64,000 bases of DNA from Lysobacterales bacterium (GTDB lineage: Bacteria; Pseudomonadota; Gammaproteobacteria; Xanthomonadales; Rhodanobacteraceae), in contig JADJHN010000003.1 in NCBI GenBank assembly GCA_016707485.1, positions 434,001 through 498,000 on the forward strand, read 5' to 3'. Positions 30,028 to 40,534 of this stretch are shown piece after piece (the stretch's first letter is position 1; each line of letters opens with the position of its first letter). Position numbers and translations under genes: made by a program. Below the pieces are notes generated by a model, which was not told the origin of the DNA, did not search any database, and saw only the letters and a list, made by a program, of their open reading frames with translations.

Positions 30028-30058
30028 GAATGTGGTGTTCTTGCAGCGGAGAATCAAG
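30028..30058 (-). promoter_or_regulatory. Candidate heat-shock (sigma-32) promoter of clpB
   Basis: The minus strand reads GGCTTGATT, then about 15 nt, then CCACATTC, resembling the sigma-32 elements CTTGAA and CCCCATNT, about 50 nt upstream of the clpB ATG. The spacing is about 3 nt longer than the dnaK-type promoter, so this is tentative. Confidence 0.35.
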
Positions 30059-30148
30059 CCGCTCGGGCCTGGCCGGAATCAGCCAGGCCGTGGACCCGCC
30101 CGATGGCGTCGAGGCGAACTTGCCGCAGACTATGCGCGGACCTCGCGA

Positions 30149-31789
30149 TCAGGCCTTTTCAGACGGCGACGGGCGCGCAGGCAGGGTCGCCGATGCCGAC
30201 AGGGTGATGCGAAAGCAGGCACCGCCGCCGGCGACAGGAACGTATTCCAGCGTGGCCTGGCTCGATTCGCACATCTGCTTGGCCAGATAGAGGCCAAGCC
30301 CGGTGCCGTATTCGCTGGTGGTGAAAAAGGGATCGAAGATCTGCGCCGCCACCTTGGCCGGGATGCCGGGACCGCGATCAACGACCTCGAGCACGGGCGG
30401 GCCCTTGTCGCTGACCATGCGCGCAACCACCACCACGCGTGCCACGGCACCCGGCTCGCGGCCATAGCGGATTGCATTCTGCACAAGGTTCCAGACCACC
30501 TGTTGCAGGTGCTGCGGATCGACCATCGCTTCGATCTGCCGATTCTGGGTGATCGCACGCAGGTGATCCTGGCCGATGTCATTGCTTTGCTTGTAGTCCT
30601 CGACGAAGGCCAGTGCCCAGGCATTCAAGTCGATGCTTTCCGGACGCGAGCGCTCGCGCCGGGAGAGTTGCAGGATGTTCTCGATGACTTCGTTGGCGCG
30701 GGTGCAATGGTTGTTGACGATCTCGACAAGGCGCCGATCCTCTTCGTCCATGGTTTCCGATTCCGCCAGCAACTGCGCCGAATAGCGGATCGCGGCAAGT
30801 GGGTTGCGAATCTCGTGGGCGATCGAGGCGGACAACCGGCCCAGCGATGCGAGGGTCATTTCCTCGGCGCGTCGCGACAGCAGCGATGTGTCATCGAGGA
30901 AGATCAGGATGTGCGTGTCGTCGTTCGGTGCCATGCGCGAAAAGCGCGGAATCACTTCGGGAACATCCGCGGCCAGCGCCACAGGATTCTGGTCAATGCG
31001 CCCGGAATGGCGCCAGTGGTACAGGCGCCGCGACAATTCGGCAGCCACCTGGCCGAGATCGCGCTGGTTCGGCGAGGGATTGCCGATCAGGTGCCAGGCC
31101 GATTCGTTGATGCGCAGGATATGGTTGGCGTCATCGACCAGCAGCACGCCGGTCTTCATGCGGCGGATGATCAGGTCGTTGACCTGCTCAAGGTTGAGCA
31201 GGTCAACGCCGCGCTGCTCGGCAAGCGCTTCGGTCTCGCGCATCTGCCGGCCCAGGTAGGCACAAAGCGCGGCGACGGCGACATAAGCCAGTCCGAACAG
31301 GCCGGCTTCGACAATGCTGCGCTCGGTCGGGATGTTGTTGAGCAGGGCCAGGAACGATGGTGCCATCACCCCCGCTGCGGCAAGCCCGGCGAGCACCACC
31401 GAGTGTCGGAATGGCAGGAGCAAGGCGGCGACACCGACATTGACCATCAGCATCATCGGAATCGAGCTGTGCCCGCCGCGAATCGAAAAAAGTACCAGTG
31501 AAGCCGCCACCACGTCGATGGCCAGGGCAACACTGATGCTCATCTGCAGGTGCCGGCGCATTTGATCGGTCGAAATGACCAGGATTACGGCGACCGCACA
31601 GTACATGAAGGCGACGGTCCGACCGAGGCCCGAATGGGCGATGTTGAGCCAGTCGCCGGCCATCGGACTGAGGATCAGGCCGAGGTAGACAACCGCTTCC
31701 AGCAGACGATAGAGATTGAAGAAATACAGCTCGCGCCGGGTAATGTCACCGGAGGAATCACTTGCGCGGCGCCCTTGTCGATCAACCAA
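30149..31789 (-). CDS. pilS: PilS-like membrane sensor histidine kinase
   Basis: The 546-residue protein has about six membrane helices (residues 30-190), a PAS-like region (210-310), a HisKA H-box SIAHEIRNPLAAIRYSAQLL (His near 322) and a HATPase_c domain with NLVQNAIRYGRE (N box), VDRGPGIP (G1) and GTGLGLYLAKQM (G2). This is the PilS layout of the type IV pilus two-component system, and a PilR-like regulator lies at 42516-43952. The start is a TTG with GGGAG 8 nt upstream; no in-frame ATG fits. It is divergent from sucC. Its Walker-like and phospho-acceptor residues look intact. Confidence 0.82.
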   Translation of the reverse strand: MVDRQGRRASDSSGDITRRELYFFNLYRLLEAVVYLGLILSPMAGDWLNIAHSGLGRTVAFMYCAVAVILVISTDQMRRHLQMSISVALAIDVVAASLVLFSIRGGHSSIPMMLMVNVGVAALLLPFRHSVVLAGLAAAGVMAPSFLALLNNIPTERSIVEAGLFGLAYVAVAALCAYLGRQMRETEALAEQRGVDLLNLEQVNDLIIRRMKTGVLLVDDANHILRINESAWHLIGNPSPNQRDLGQVAAELSRRLYHWRHSGRIDQNPVALAADVPEVIPRFSRMAPNDDTHILIFLDDTSLLSRRAEEMTLASLGRLSASIAHEIRNPLAAIRYSAQLLAESETMDEEDRRLVEIVNNHCTRANEVIENILQLSRRERSRPESIDLNAWALAFVEDYKQSNDIGQDHLRAITQNRQIEAMVDPQHLQQVVWNLVQNAIRYGREPGAVARVVVVARMVSDKGPPVLEVVDRGPGIPAKVAAQIFDPFFTTSEYGTGLGLYLAKQMCESSQATLEYVPVAGGGACFRITLSASATLPARPSPSEKA

Positions 31790-32093
31790 GATCCGTTCTC
31801 CCGTTCGCCTGAAACCCGTGTGATGCAGAACAAGCCTGGCGCTTCAGCGCGACTGTACTTCAGAGTCCACCGCGGTGGCCATGCCGGCGACTGCCGGGCC
31901 AGCGAACGGCGAGGCCAAAGCTGCCGCTCCAGGGCAGCGCCAAGGCGCGTGCGTCGCGCGCTTGACCGCATATGGCGGCAAGCGATCGCCGAAGCATCCC
32001 GCCTGTGCCAGGCATGCTGCATGGCAACTTGAACAAATCGCGCATGGTCGGTCGCGCAAAGCCCACGGCGGATCACCCGCCGCGATCGGCTTT

Positions 32094-32122
32094 TTGCATT
32101 CGCAGCACGCTTTGCCCAAAAT
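32094..32122 (+). promoter_or_regulatory. Weak candidate promoter for sucCD in a 453-bp gene-free gap
   Basis: TTGCAT and CAAAAT with a 17-nt spacer, about 120 nt upstream of the sucC ATG. The whole 31790-32242 gap between divergent pilS and sucC shows no convincing gene. Open frames on both strands there have mixed third-position composition unlike the neighbours. Confidence 0.3.
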
Positions 32123-32242
32123 ACGCGCCCGCTCTGCGTGGTCGACCCGGTCTCCGGGCCCGATGCAATCCCCGCGCGACGTCTTGCGGCGGCGACCGGC
32201 ATGCCAGGCCGTCATCCGCGTCACTCCCATGAAGGTGCCTGC

Positions 32243-33409
32243 ATGAATTTCCATGAATACCAAGCCAAGGAACTGTTCGCCGAGTTCGGCATTCCGGTTC
32301 CCCCAGGAAAAATTGCTTCATCGCCCGAGCAGGCTGTCGATGCCGCCAAGGCGCTGGGCGGGACGCAATGGATGGTCAAGGCGCAGATCCATGCCGGCGG
32401 TCGCGGCAAGTCGGGTGGCGTCAAGTTCTGCAAGTCCACCGACGAGGTCAAGGCCGCCGCTGCCGGCATGCTCGGCCGCGACATGGAAACCTACCAGTCC
32501 GGCGGCCGTGCCTTGCCGGTGAACCTGGTCCTGGTCACCGATGCCGCCGACATCGCCAAGGAGCTGTACCTGTCGATCCTCGTCGATCGCGACAGCAAGG
32601 CGGTCTCGTTCATTGCATCCGCCCAGGGTGGCGTCGACATCGAACAGGTCGCGCGCGAGACGCCGGAAGACATCCACACCATCGAAGTCAACTTCGTCGA
32701 GGGTCTGCAGCCCTACCAGTGCCGCAAGCTCGCCTTCGACATGGGCCTCGACGGCAAGCAGGCCAGCCAGCTGACGAAAATCATGCTCGGCCTGTACAAG
32801 CTGTTCAACGAGCGCGATCTGGCCCTGGTCGAACTGAATCCGCTGGCGATTCTCGATTCCGGCGTGCTCATGGCTCTGGACGGCAAGGTCAATTCGGACG
32901 ACAACGCCGAATTCCGCCATCCGAAGCTGGCCGCCATGCGCGACCTGACCCAGGAGGACGCCGCCGAGGCCGCTGCCGTGCAGCACAACCTCAACTACGT
33001 GACCATGGACGGCAACATCGGCTGCATGGTCAATGGTGCCGGCCTGGCCATGGCGACCATGGACGTGATCAAGCTCGCCGGTGGCGAACCGGCCAACTTC
33101 CTCGATGTCGGCGGCGGCGCTACCAAGGAACGCGTGACCGAGGCGTTCAAGCTGATCCTGCGCTCGGACAAGGTGCAGGCGATCCTGGTCAACATCTTCG
33201 GCGGCATCGTGCGCTGCGACCTGATTGCCGAAGGCATCATCGCCGCGGTCAAGGAGGTCGGCCTGACGATTCCGGTGATCGTGCGCCTGCAAGGCACCAA
33301 CGTGGAAAAGGGCCGCGAACTGCTGGCCAGTTCCGGGTTGGCGATCACGCCCGCCGACGACCTCAACGATGCGGCGCAGAAAGCCGTCGCCTCGGTCAAG
33401 GCCGCCTGA
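32243..33409 (+). CDS. sucC: Succinyl-CoA synthetase, beta subunit
   Basis: The ATP-grasp subunit of the TCA-cycle enzyme, 388 residues as is usual. N-terminal [22 protein letters not shown], then [17 protein letters not shown] for nucleotide binding, ELNPLAI for metal, and the C-terminal CoA-ligase part ([36 protein letters not shown]). The ATG at 32243 has GAAGGTG upstream. An in-frame extension to 32138 is rejected. SucD follows after 47 bp. Confidence 0.98.
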   Translation: MNFHEYQAKELFAEFGIPVPPGKIASSPEQAVDAAKALGGTQWMVKAQIHAGGRGKSGGVKFCKSTDEVKAAAAGMLGRDMETYQSGGRALPVNLVLVTDAADIAKELYLSILVDRDSKAVSFIASAQGGVDIEQVARETPEDIHTIEVNFVEGLQPYQCRKLAFDMGLDGKQASQLTKIMLGLYKLFNERDLALVELNPLAILDSGVLMALDGKVNSDDNAEFRHPKLAAMRDLTQEDAAEAAAVQHNLNYVTMDGNIGCMVNGAGLAMATMDVIKLAGGEPANFLDVGGGATKERVTEAFKLILRSDKVQAILVNIFGGIVRCDLIAEGIIAAVKEVGLTIPVIVRLQGTNVEKGRELLASSGLAITPADDLNDAAQKAVASVKAA

Positions 33410-33456
33410 GAACAACAAATCCATTGTAGGCACGCAGGAATTTCGAGGATCGATCC

Positions 33457-34329
<873 letters not shown>

Positions 34330-34350
34330 GGCGCACTCCCGGCAGATGCA

Positions 34351-34392
34351 AAACGAGCCGCTGGCGCAATCCGGCGGCTCGTTTGCTTTCTG
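34351..34392 (+). terminator. Intrinsic terminator of sucCD
   Basis: AAACGAGCCGC (34351-34361) pairs with GCGGCTCGTTT (34374-34384): an 11-bp stem with a 12-nt loop, then GCTTTCT. It lies 21 nt after the sucD stop. Confidence 0.85.
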
Positions 34393-34488
34393 GACAGGGT
34401 ATTTGCGGCAACATGCGGAATGCGCGCGGCGGTCAAGGGATGCCGCGAGACGGGTGGCGGGCCTCGGGGCCGCGGAAGCAGGGGCATT

Positions 34489-36684
34489 ATGCAGATGCAA
34501 GGCAGCGATACCAGCAAGATTGCCAATCTGCCCGAACGCGCAGTCGTGCTGCCGGTCATTCCGGGCTATCGCGTCGAACGCCGCCTGGGCCTCGGTGGCA
34601 TGGCGACCGTGTATCTGGCCGTGCAGGAATCGCTGGATCGCGAAGTGGCGATCAAGGTCATGCGCCCTTCCCGGCAGCTCGACGAGAAACAATCGCTGCG
34701 CTTCGAGCACGAGGCACGCATCATTGCCAAGCTGCAGCACCCGGGCATCATGGTCATTCACGAAGTTGGCCGCACGCAGCAGGGTGATCTGTACTACGTC
34801 ATGCCGTATCTGGCCAGGGGCGACCTCAGCGTCCGCGATTACCGCGACGACGAACCCGGGCTGATCGCCTTGCTGCGCGCGCTGCTGGATGCACTGGGCT
34901 ATGCCCACGCGCGCGGCATCGTGCACCGTGATGTCAAACCCGAGAACGTGCTGTTCGACAATGCCGATCGACCGCAGCTGGCGGATTTCGGCATCGCCCT
35001 GTCGCGTGGCGAAGCCAATTCGCGCATCACCGGCGACGGCCTGGCGATTGGCAGCGGGGCGACGATGAGTCCCGAGCAGGCGCGTGCGGACAAGGTCGAT
35101 GGGCGCTCCGACCTGTACAGCCTCGGGGTACTGACCTATGAATTGCTGACCGGTGAATTGCCCTTCACCGCGGCGGACTCACTGTCGCTCGCGCTGATGC
35201 ATGCACAGGACCCGGTACCACGACTTCCCGCTGAAAAAGCTCACTGGCAGGCCTTTGTCGATTGCGCCATGGCGAAACAGCCCGAACAGCGTTTTCGCAA
35301 CGCGCAGGCCATGCAGCGCGCACTTGAACCCATTCGTCGCCACGCGCGCCGCGCGGCTGGCCCGTTCGGGCGCTTGCGTCACGCCCTGAGCCATCGACCG
35401 GCTCCACTCGTCGCCACCGGCTTGCTGCTGGCCGTATCCCTGGTTTCGCTGGCCCTGCCCTATTTTCGTCCAGCCACCCAGACCCCGGCGGATTCGGTCA
35501 AGGCGAGCGCCGCGCCTGCAGGGGCGGATTCGATCGACGGGCAGAAGTCACTCGCTGAATTGAACGCGCTGGCCAGCCAGCAGATCTCGATCGGCGCCCT
35601 GCTCACGCCGGCAGGATCGAATGCCGCCGAAACCTATCTGGTGATGCTGCAGCGCGATCCGCACAACCCCCAGGCCATCGCCGGTCTCGAATCGGTCATC
35701 GGCGCATCGATCCCGTCGCTGACTGCGGCCATCGACGCCGATGATGTCGAGCAACTGCGCGAGCGCTACCTGCAGATCGAACTGGCGGCTGACAGCGCGA
35801 AGATTCGCGACAATCCGGCGTTCACGCAGCTGCGCGGCGCATTGCGTGTCGCGTTGAAGGCGCATATCGAAGCACTTGCCGCCAACGGCAATCCGAAGGC
35901 AGCCATGCAGCACATGCAACTGACCTCGGAACTGGGTTTCGACGATGCCGAACTCAAGGCACTTGAAACCCGATTGCGCAATCAGCCCGCTGTTGGCCAA
36001 CCGCTGCGTGATGCTGGCGGCGAGGAGTTCATGCTGGTGCCCGAACGCATCAACGGAACGGCCTTCGGCAAGGCATTCCTGATGATGCGCAATGAAGTCA
36101 GCCGCAGCGAGTATGCCGAGTTCGCCCGCAGCAGTGGCCGCGAAGCCAGCCGCTGCCGCAACAGCCTGTCGCCGTTGCGCCTGTTTGATCGACGCGACTG
36201 GAAGGATCCGGGCTTCAAGCAATCCGGGCGTGATCCCGTCGTCTGCGTAAGCTACGCCGATGCGCGTGCCTATGCCGACTGGCTCGGCCGGCGCAGTGGA
36301 AAATCCTATCGATTGCCGAGCAAGGACGAATGGTTGCACGCGGCACGATCGTTGCCGGGGGGCGCGGCCGCCTGCGCGCTCGGCAACGGCCGCGACAAGC
36401 GCGCCGACGGGCCCGGCGCGCGTCTGGATTGCGACGACGGTTTCGCCAACACCGCACCATCGGGCACGTTCAGCGCATCGAGCATCGGCATCAACGACTT
36501 GCGCGGCAATGTCGCCGAATGGACTTCCTCATGCCAGGCCGGCGGCGCCGGCACCTGCGAACGTCGCGCCGTGCTTGGGACATCCTGGCAGGATGGTCCG
36601 CAGGTGAGCCTGACCACACAGCGGATGCACGCCGCCGAACGCGGCTACGACGATGTCGGCTTCCGCCTGGTACGCGATCCGTGA
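34489..36684 (+). CDS. Hanks-type Ser/Thr kinase fused to a formylglycine-generating-enzyme-like domain
   Basis: A 731-residue fusion. The cytosolic kinase has the Gly loop GLGGMATVYLA (about residues 33-43), catalytic Lys in VAIKVM (about 53), HRDVKPENV (about 145), ADFGIALS and MSPEQAR. One membrane helix lies at about 305-325 (LVATGLLLAVSLVSLALPYF). A helical linker leads to a C-terminal SUMF1/FGE-sulfatase-like domain from about residue 514 (FMLVPERINGTAFGKAFLMMRNEVSRSEYAEF; YRLPSKDEWLHAAR; INDLRGNVAEW; GFRLVRDP), placed in the periplasm. The ATG at 34489 follows AGGGG. A standalone unit between sucD's terminator and nadE. Whether the FGE part is catalytic or a ligand-binding module is unknown. 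Confidence 0.92.
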   Translation: MQMQGSDTSKIANLPERAVVLPVIPGYRVERRLGLGGMATVYLAVQESLDREVAIKVMRPSRQLDEKQSLRFEHEARIIAKLQHPGIMVIHEVGRTQQGDLYYVMPYLARGDLSVRDYRDDEPGLIALLRALLDALGYAHARGIVHRDVKPENVLFDNADRPQLADFGIALSRGEANSRITGDGLAIGSGATMSPEQARADKVDGRSDLYSLGVLTYELLTGELPFTAADSLSLALMHAQDPVPRLPAEKAHWQAFVDCAMAKQPEQRFRNAQAMQRALEPIRRHARRAAGPFGRLRHALSHRPAPLVATGLLLAVSLVSLALPYFRPATQTPADSVKASAAPAGADSIDGQKSLAELNALASQQISIGALLTPAGSNAAETYLVMLQRDPHNPQAIAGLESVIGASIPSLTAAIDADDVEQLRERYLQIELAADSAKIRDNPAFTQLRGALRVALKAHIEALAANGNPKAAMQHMQLTSELGFDDAELKALETRLRNQPAVGQPLRDAGGEEFMLVPERINGTAFGKAFLMMRNEVSRSEYAEFARSSGREASRCRNSLSPLRLFDRRDWKDPGFKQSGRDPVVCVSYADARAYADWLGRRSGKSYRLPSKDEWLHAARSLPGGAAACALGNGRDKRADGPGARLDCDDGFANTAPSGTFSASSIGINDLRGNVAEWTSSCQAGGAGTCERRAVLGTSWQDGPQVSLTTQRMHAAERGYDDVGFRLVRDP

Positions 36685-36849
36685 CCCTGGTTTCGCCGCC
36701 GAACTCCGGCGTGTCGATGGCATAATCCGCACGATGCAAGCCGGAGGATGCATTGAGGTGAATGCAGTCCACTGGCTGGCACCGCTGCGCCGGCAATGCA
36801 CCTGAAACTCGCCCGAGCACCATCGCCCTCCAACCACGGACGAAGGCAC

Positions 36850-38514
36850 ATGCCGACACTCCGCATCGCCCTCGCCCAATTCGACTTCCCCGTTGGTGCC
36901 ATCGCTGACAACGCGGAGCGCATCGCCTCGCTGATCGCGGAAGCGCGTGACCGGCATCGCGCCGACCTCATCGTTTTCCCCGAACTCGCCCTCAGCGGCT
37001 ATCCGCCCGAGGATCTGCTGTTGCGTCCAAGTTTCCTGGCTGCATGCGAATCCGCGATGCAGGCGCTGGCTGCCGATGTGCACGGGATCGTCGCGATGGT
37101 GGGATGGCCGCAATCGGCCGGCGCGATCGTCTACAACGCGGTCAGCGTGCTGCGCGGCGGTCATTTCGAGGCGACTTATCGCAAACGCGAGTTGCCGAAC
37201 TATGCCGTGTTCGACGAGCGCCGATATTTCGAGGTCGATCCCGATGGCGGATCGTGTGTTGTCGAGATCAACGCCATCAAGGTTGGCGTCGTCATCTGCG
37301 AGGATCTGTGGTTTGCCGAGCCACTGGCCGATACGGTCGCCAACGGTGCCGAAATCGTGGTCGTGCCGAATGCCTCGCCGTTCGAGCACGGCAAGCACGC
37401 GCGGCGCGACGAGTTGCTGGCGATGCGGGTAGCCGAGACCGGCGTCGCCCTGGCCTATGTCAATCTCGTCGGCGGCCAGGATGCGGTGGTCTATGACGGC
37501 GCTTCGGTGCTCGCCGATGCCGACGGCACGATCCATGTCGCCGCACGTGCGTTCGAAGATCACTTGCTGATCGCCGATTTCGATTCGGCGACACGAGGCT
37601 TCGCAGCGCGGGAATGGCCGGCGGAAACCGATGAAAGCAAGTCGAGCCTGAGCTGGCGTGCGATTGTCCGCGGCAGCCGCGACTATTGCCGGAAGAACCG
37701 GTTCCGCAAGGTCTGGATCGGTCTTTCCGGAGGCATCGATTCGGCGCTCGTGCTCGCCATTGCGGTCGATGCTTTGGGTGCGGAAAACGTAACCGCAGTA
37801 CGCCTGCCGTCGCGCTACACCTCGGATCAAAGCAACGACCTCGCCGACGATCAGGCCCGGGCGCTCGGCGTGCGCATCGAAACCGTGCCGATCGCTGCAC
37901 CGTTCCAGGGTTTTCTCGATGCGCTCGAACCGCTGTTTGCCGGCAATGCCGCCGATACCGCCGAGGAAAACCTGCAATCACGTTGTCGCGGCGCGATCCT
38001 GATGGCCTTGTCGAACAAGTTCGGCGGCCTCGTCCTGACCACCGGCAACAAGAGCGAATACGCGGTCGGTTACGCGACGATCTACGGCGACATGTGCGGC
38101 GGTTACGCGCCGATCAAGGATCTTTACAAGACCGAGGTGTTCGAGCTGGCGCGCTGGCGCAACGCGCAGGCAATGGGCAATGGCGAATGCGCAAGCGAAA
38201 ACGCGCACAACTGGATCATTCCGCCTGCGGTGATCGAGCGGGCACCGTCGGCGGAACTGCGCGAGAACCAGACCGACCAGGATTCACTGCCGCCGTATGA
38301 CGTCCTCGACGCCATCCTCGAGCGCTATGTCGACGCCGAACATTCGCGCGCGGATATCGCCGCGGCAGGATTCGATACCGCCACGGTCGACCGCGTGATC
38401 CGCCTGGTGCGCATCAGCGAATGGAAACGCCAGCAGGCTGCACCGGGACCAAAGGTGTCGCGCCGAGCCTTTGGTCGCGAGCGGCGCTACCCGATCAGCT
38501 CAGGCTGGAGCTGA
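36850..38514 (+). CDS. nadE: Glutamine-dependent NAD+ synthetase
   Basis: It makes NAD+ from deamido-NAD+, ATP and glutamine. The 554-residue bifunctional form has an N-terminal nitrilase-like glutaminase (LIVFPELALSGYPPEDLL with Glu, KRELPNYAVFDERRYF with Lys, VGVVICEDLWF with nucleophile Cys) and a C-terminal NAD synthetase with PP-loop IGLSGGIDSALVL and LTTGNKSEYAVGYATIYGDMCGGYAPI. The ATG at 36850 has GAAGG upstream. Convergent with bamD (18-bp gap). Confidence 0.96.
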   Translation: MPTLRIALAQFDFPVGAIADNAERIASLIAEARDRHRADLIVFPELALSGYPPEDLLLRPSFLAACESAMQALAADVHGIVAMVGWPQSAGAIVYNAVSVLRGGHFEATYRKRELPNYAVFDERRYFEVDPDGGSCVVEINAIKVGVVICEDLWFAEPLADTVANGAEIVVVPNASPFEHGKHARRDELLAMRVAETGVALAYVNLVGGQDAVVYDGASVLADADGTIHVAARAFEDHLLIADFDSATRGFAAREWPAETDESKSSLSWRAIVRGSRDYCRKNRFRKVWIGLSGGIDSALVLAIAVDALGAENVTAVRLPSRYTSDQSNDLADDQARALGVRIETVPIAAPFQGFLDALEPLFAGNAADTAEENLQSRCRGAILMALSNKFGGLVLTTGNKSEYAVGYATIYGDMCGGYAPIKDLYKTEVFELARWRNAQAMGNGECASENAHNWIIPPAVIERAPSAELRENQTDQDSLPPYDVLDAILERYVDAEHSRADIAAAGFDTATVDRVIRLVRISEWKRQQAAPGPKVSRRAFGRERRYPISSGWS

Positions 38515-38532
38515 GGCGACGGCGCGCGGTCC

Positions 38533-39396
38533 TCAGCGCGCCTTGGTCAGCGGCTTGGCACCACGGTTGGAGAGTGGCAACAGCTTCCACAGGTTCGATC
38601 GCCACACCGGCCAGTCGCGCGTCAGCGACGGGTGATCCGGATAGTTGAGCTTGAGCACGCGCTCGGAATCGGCCGACAGCTTGTCCTGGCCGAGTTCGTG
38701 GTAGCTCTTCACCATGATCGCCAGCGCATCGCCGGTCTGGCGCGACTGGTCATAGGTTTCGAGGATGGTCTTGGCCCGGTTCGAGGCGGCGACATAGGCA
38801 CCCTGGCGCAGGTAGAACAAGGCCACATTGAGCTCGGCCTGGGCCATGCCATTGCGCAGATAGACCATGCGTTGGCGGGCATCCGCGGCGTAGCGGCTGT
38901 CCGGATGGCGCTTTACCAGGGCCGCCAGGTCATCGAAGGACTGGCGCAGGAAGCTCTGGTCGCGCTGCGTCATGTCGAGACCGGCGTAGCGTTCGAGCAG
39001 GCCTTCCTCGCGATCGAAATTGATCAGGCCGCGCAGGTAATAGGCGTAATCGATGTGCTTGTGCGCCGGGTAGGTCTTGATGAACCGGTTGACCGTCGAA
39101 TACGCGTCGTCGGGCTTGTTCATCTTGTACTGGGCATAAGCCTGGTCGAGCTGGGCCTGTTCGGTGTACGGCCCGAACGGGAAGCGGGCGACCAGGCGCG
39201 TGAAGGTCTTCACGGCAACATCGTAATCGCCCCGCTCGTTGGCAGACTTGCCACGCTCATAGAGCTGTTCGACCGTGCCGACCTCGAGCGGGTCGGCCTT
39301 TTTCTTGCCGAACAGGGAACAACCGCCGACCAGGCTGACGGCGATCAGGATCAGTGCAAGTCGGGTGATGACCCGGATTTGACGGGAAACTCGCAT
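38533..39396 (-). CDS. bamD: Outer-membrane assembly lipoprotein BamD
   Basis: The essential lipoprotein of the BAM complex. The 287-residue precursor has a lipoprotein signal (LALILIAVSLVGGC, Cys26) and a string of TPR-like repeats (EQLYERGKSANERGDYDVAVKTFTRLVARFPFGPY; AQLDQAYAQYKMNKPDDAYSTVNRFIKTYP; YADDARQRMVYLRNGMAQAELNVALFYL-like). The ATG at 39396 puts the signal peptide at the N-terminus. The longer open frame is rejected. Divergent from rluD with a 184-bp promoter region; bamD/rluD divergence is conserved in gammaproteobacteria. Confidence 0.96.
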   Translation of the reverse strand: MRVSRQIRVITRLALILIAVSLVGGCSLFGKKKADPLEVGTVEQLYERGKSANERGDYDVAVKTFTRLVARFPFGPYTEQAQLDQAYAQYKMNKPDDAYSTVNRFIKTYPAHKHIDYAYYLRGLINFDREEGLLERYAGLDMTQRDQSFLRQSFDDLAALVKRHPDSRYAADARQRMVYLRNGMAQAELNVALFYLRQGAYVAASNRAKTILETYDQSRQTGDALAIMVKSYHELGQDKLSADSERVLKLNYPDHPSLTRDWPVWRSNLWKLLPLSNRGAKPLTKAR

Positions 39397-39580
39397 GCGG
39401 GGAAGGGCTCTGCGATGATGGAAGTCCGCGATCATAACCCGAACCCGCAACGCGCTGATCAAATCCCCGTTATGGAAACGTGGTGGATGGTCGATGCCTG
39501 CCGGGCAGCGATGTTTGCTGCCGGTTGTGCTGCAGGCCCCGGATCGCGGGGTTATCCGTCCGCCCTCGCGAAAGATCACG

Positions 39581-40534
39581 ATGAACACCGCCAATTCCAC
39601 GCTGAACGCAATCCTCCCGCCCGAATCGGCCGGCCGCCGCTTCGACGCCGCCCTCGCCGACCTCTTTCCCGACTATTCGCGTTCGCGCCTAAGCCAATGG
39701 ATCAAGGCCGGCGACGTGCTGCTGGATGGCGAAAAGGTCATTCCGCGGCACATTGTCCATGGCGGCGAAGCCGTTGCGCTGATCGTGCGCATGCAGCGCG
39801 AAGTCAGCGCCAGCGGCGAGGATATCCAGCTCGACATCCGCTACGAGGATGCCGATCTCATCGTCGTCAACAAGCCACCCGGCCTGATCGTGCATCCGGG
39901 GGCGGGCAACCCCGATGGCACCCTGCAGAACGCCCTGCTCCACCACGACCCGGAACTGGCCGGCATTCCGCGCGCCGGACTCGTGCATCGCCTGGACAAG
40001 AACACCTCGGGTTTGATGGTCGTCGCAAGGACATTGCGCGCGCACACCAGCCTGGTCGAGCAATTGTCGGCGCGGACCGTGCATCGGCAATACGAGGCCC
40101 TGGTCTACGGCAGCATGGTCGCTGGCGGCAAGGTCGACCAGCCAATCGGCCGGCATCCGGTCGATCGCCTGCGCCAGGCCATTCGCGAGGATGGCCGCGA
40201 AGCCGTCACCCACTTTCGGGTTCGCGAGAAATTCCGCGCCATGACCCTGGTCGAATGCCGTCTGGAAACCGGACGCACCCACCAGATCCGCGTGCACATG
40301 GCGCATGTACGGCATCCGATCGTCGGTGACCTCAGCTATGGCAACCTGCGTCTGCCCAAGGCCGCCTCTGCCGAACTGATCGACGCCCTGCGCGGCTTCC
40401 GGCGCCAGGCCCTGCATGCCGAGAAACTTGAATTCACGCATCCGGCCAGCGGCGAAAGCATGAGCATCCAGGCCGAACGCCCGGCCGACATGGATGCCCT
40501 GATTGCAGCCGTGCGCGAGGATTCGCGAAGCTGA
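39581..40534 (+). CDS. rluD: 23S rRNA pseudouridine synthase RluD
   Basis: It forms pseudouridines 1911/1915/1917 in helix 69. The 317 residues have an S4-like domain ([20 protein letters not shown]), [14 protein letters not shown], and the catalytic [14 protein letters not shown] (Asp139), plus [23 protein letters not shown]. The ATG at 39581 matches the family start. Its stop overlaps the pgeF start (TGATG), so the two are translationally coupled. Confidence 0.96.
   Translation: MNTANSTLNAILPPESAGRRFDAALADLFPDYSRSRLSQWIKAGDVLLDGEKVIPRHIVHGGEAVALIVRMQREVSASGEDIQLDIRYEDADLIVVNKPPGLIVHPGAGNPDGTLQNALLHHDPELAGIPRAGLVHRLDKNTSGLMVVARTLRAHTSLVEQLSARTVHRQYEALVYGSMVAGGKVDQPIGRHPVDRLRQAIREDGREAVTHFRVREKFRAMTLVECRLETGRTHQIRVHMAHVRHPIVGDLSYGNLRLPKAASAELIDALRGFRRQALHAEKLEFTHPASGESMSIQAERPADMDALIAAVREDSRS

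Noticed and set aside
27199..30207. 1002-residue plus-strand frame
   Set aside because: Antisense of clpB; a composition effect.
31844..32263. Cys-rich minus-strand frame overlapping the sucC start ([15 protein letters not shown])
   Set aside because: It looks faintly like a zinc ribbon, but codon composition is mixed, it overlaps sucC and no start signal is present.
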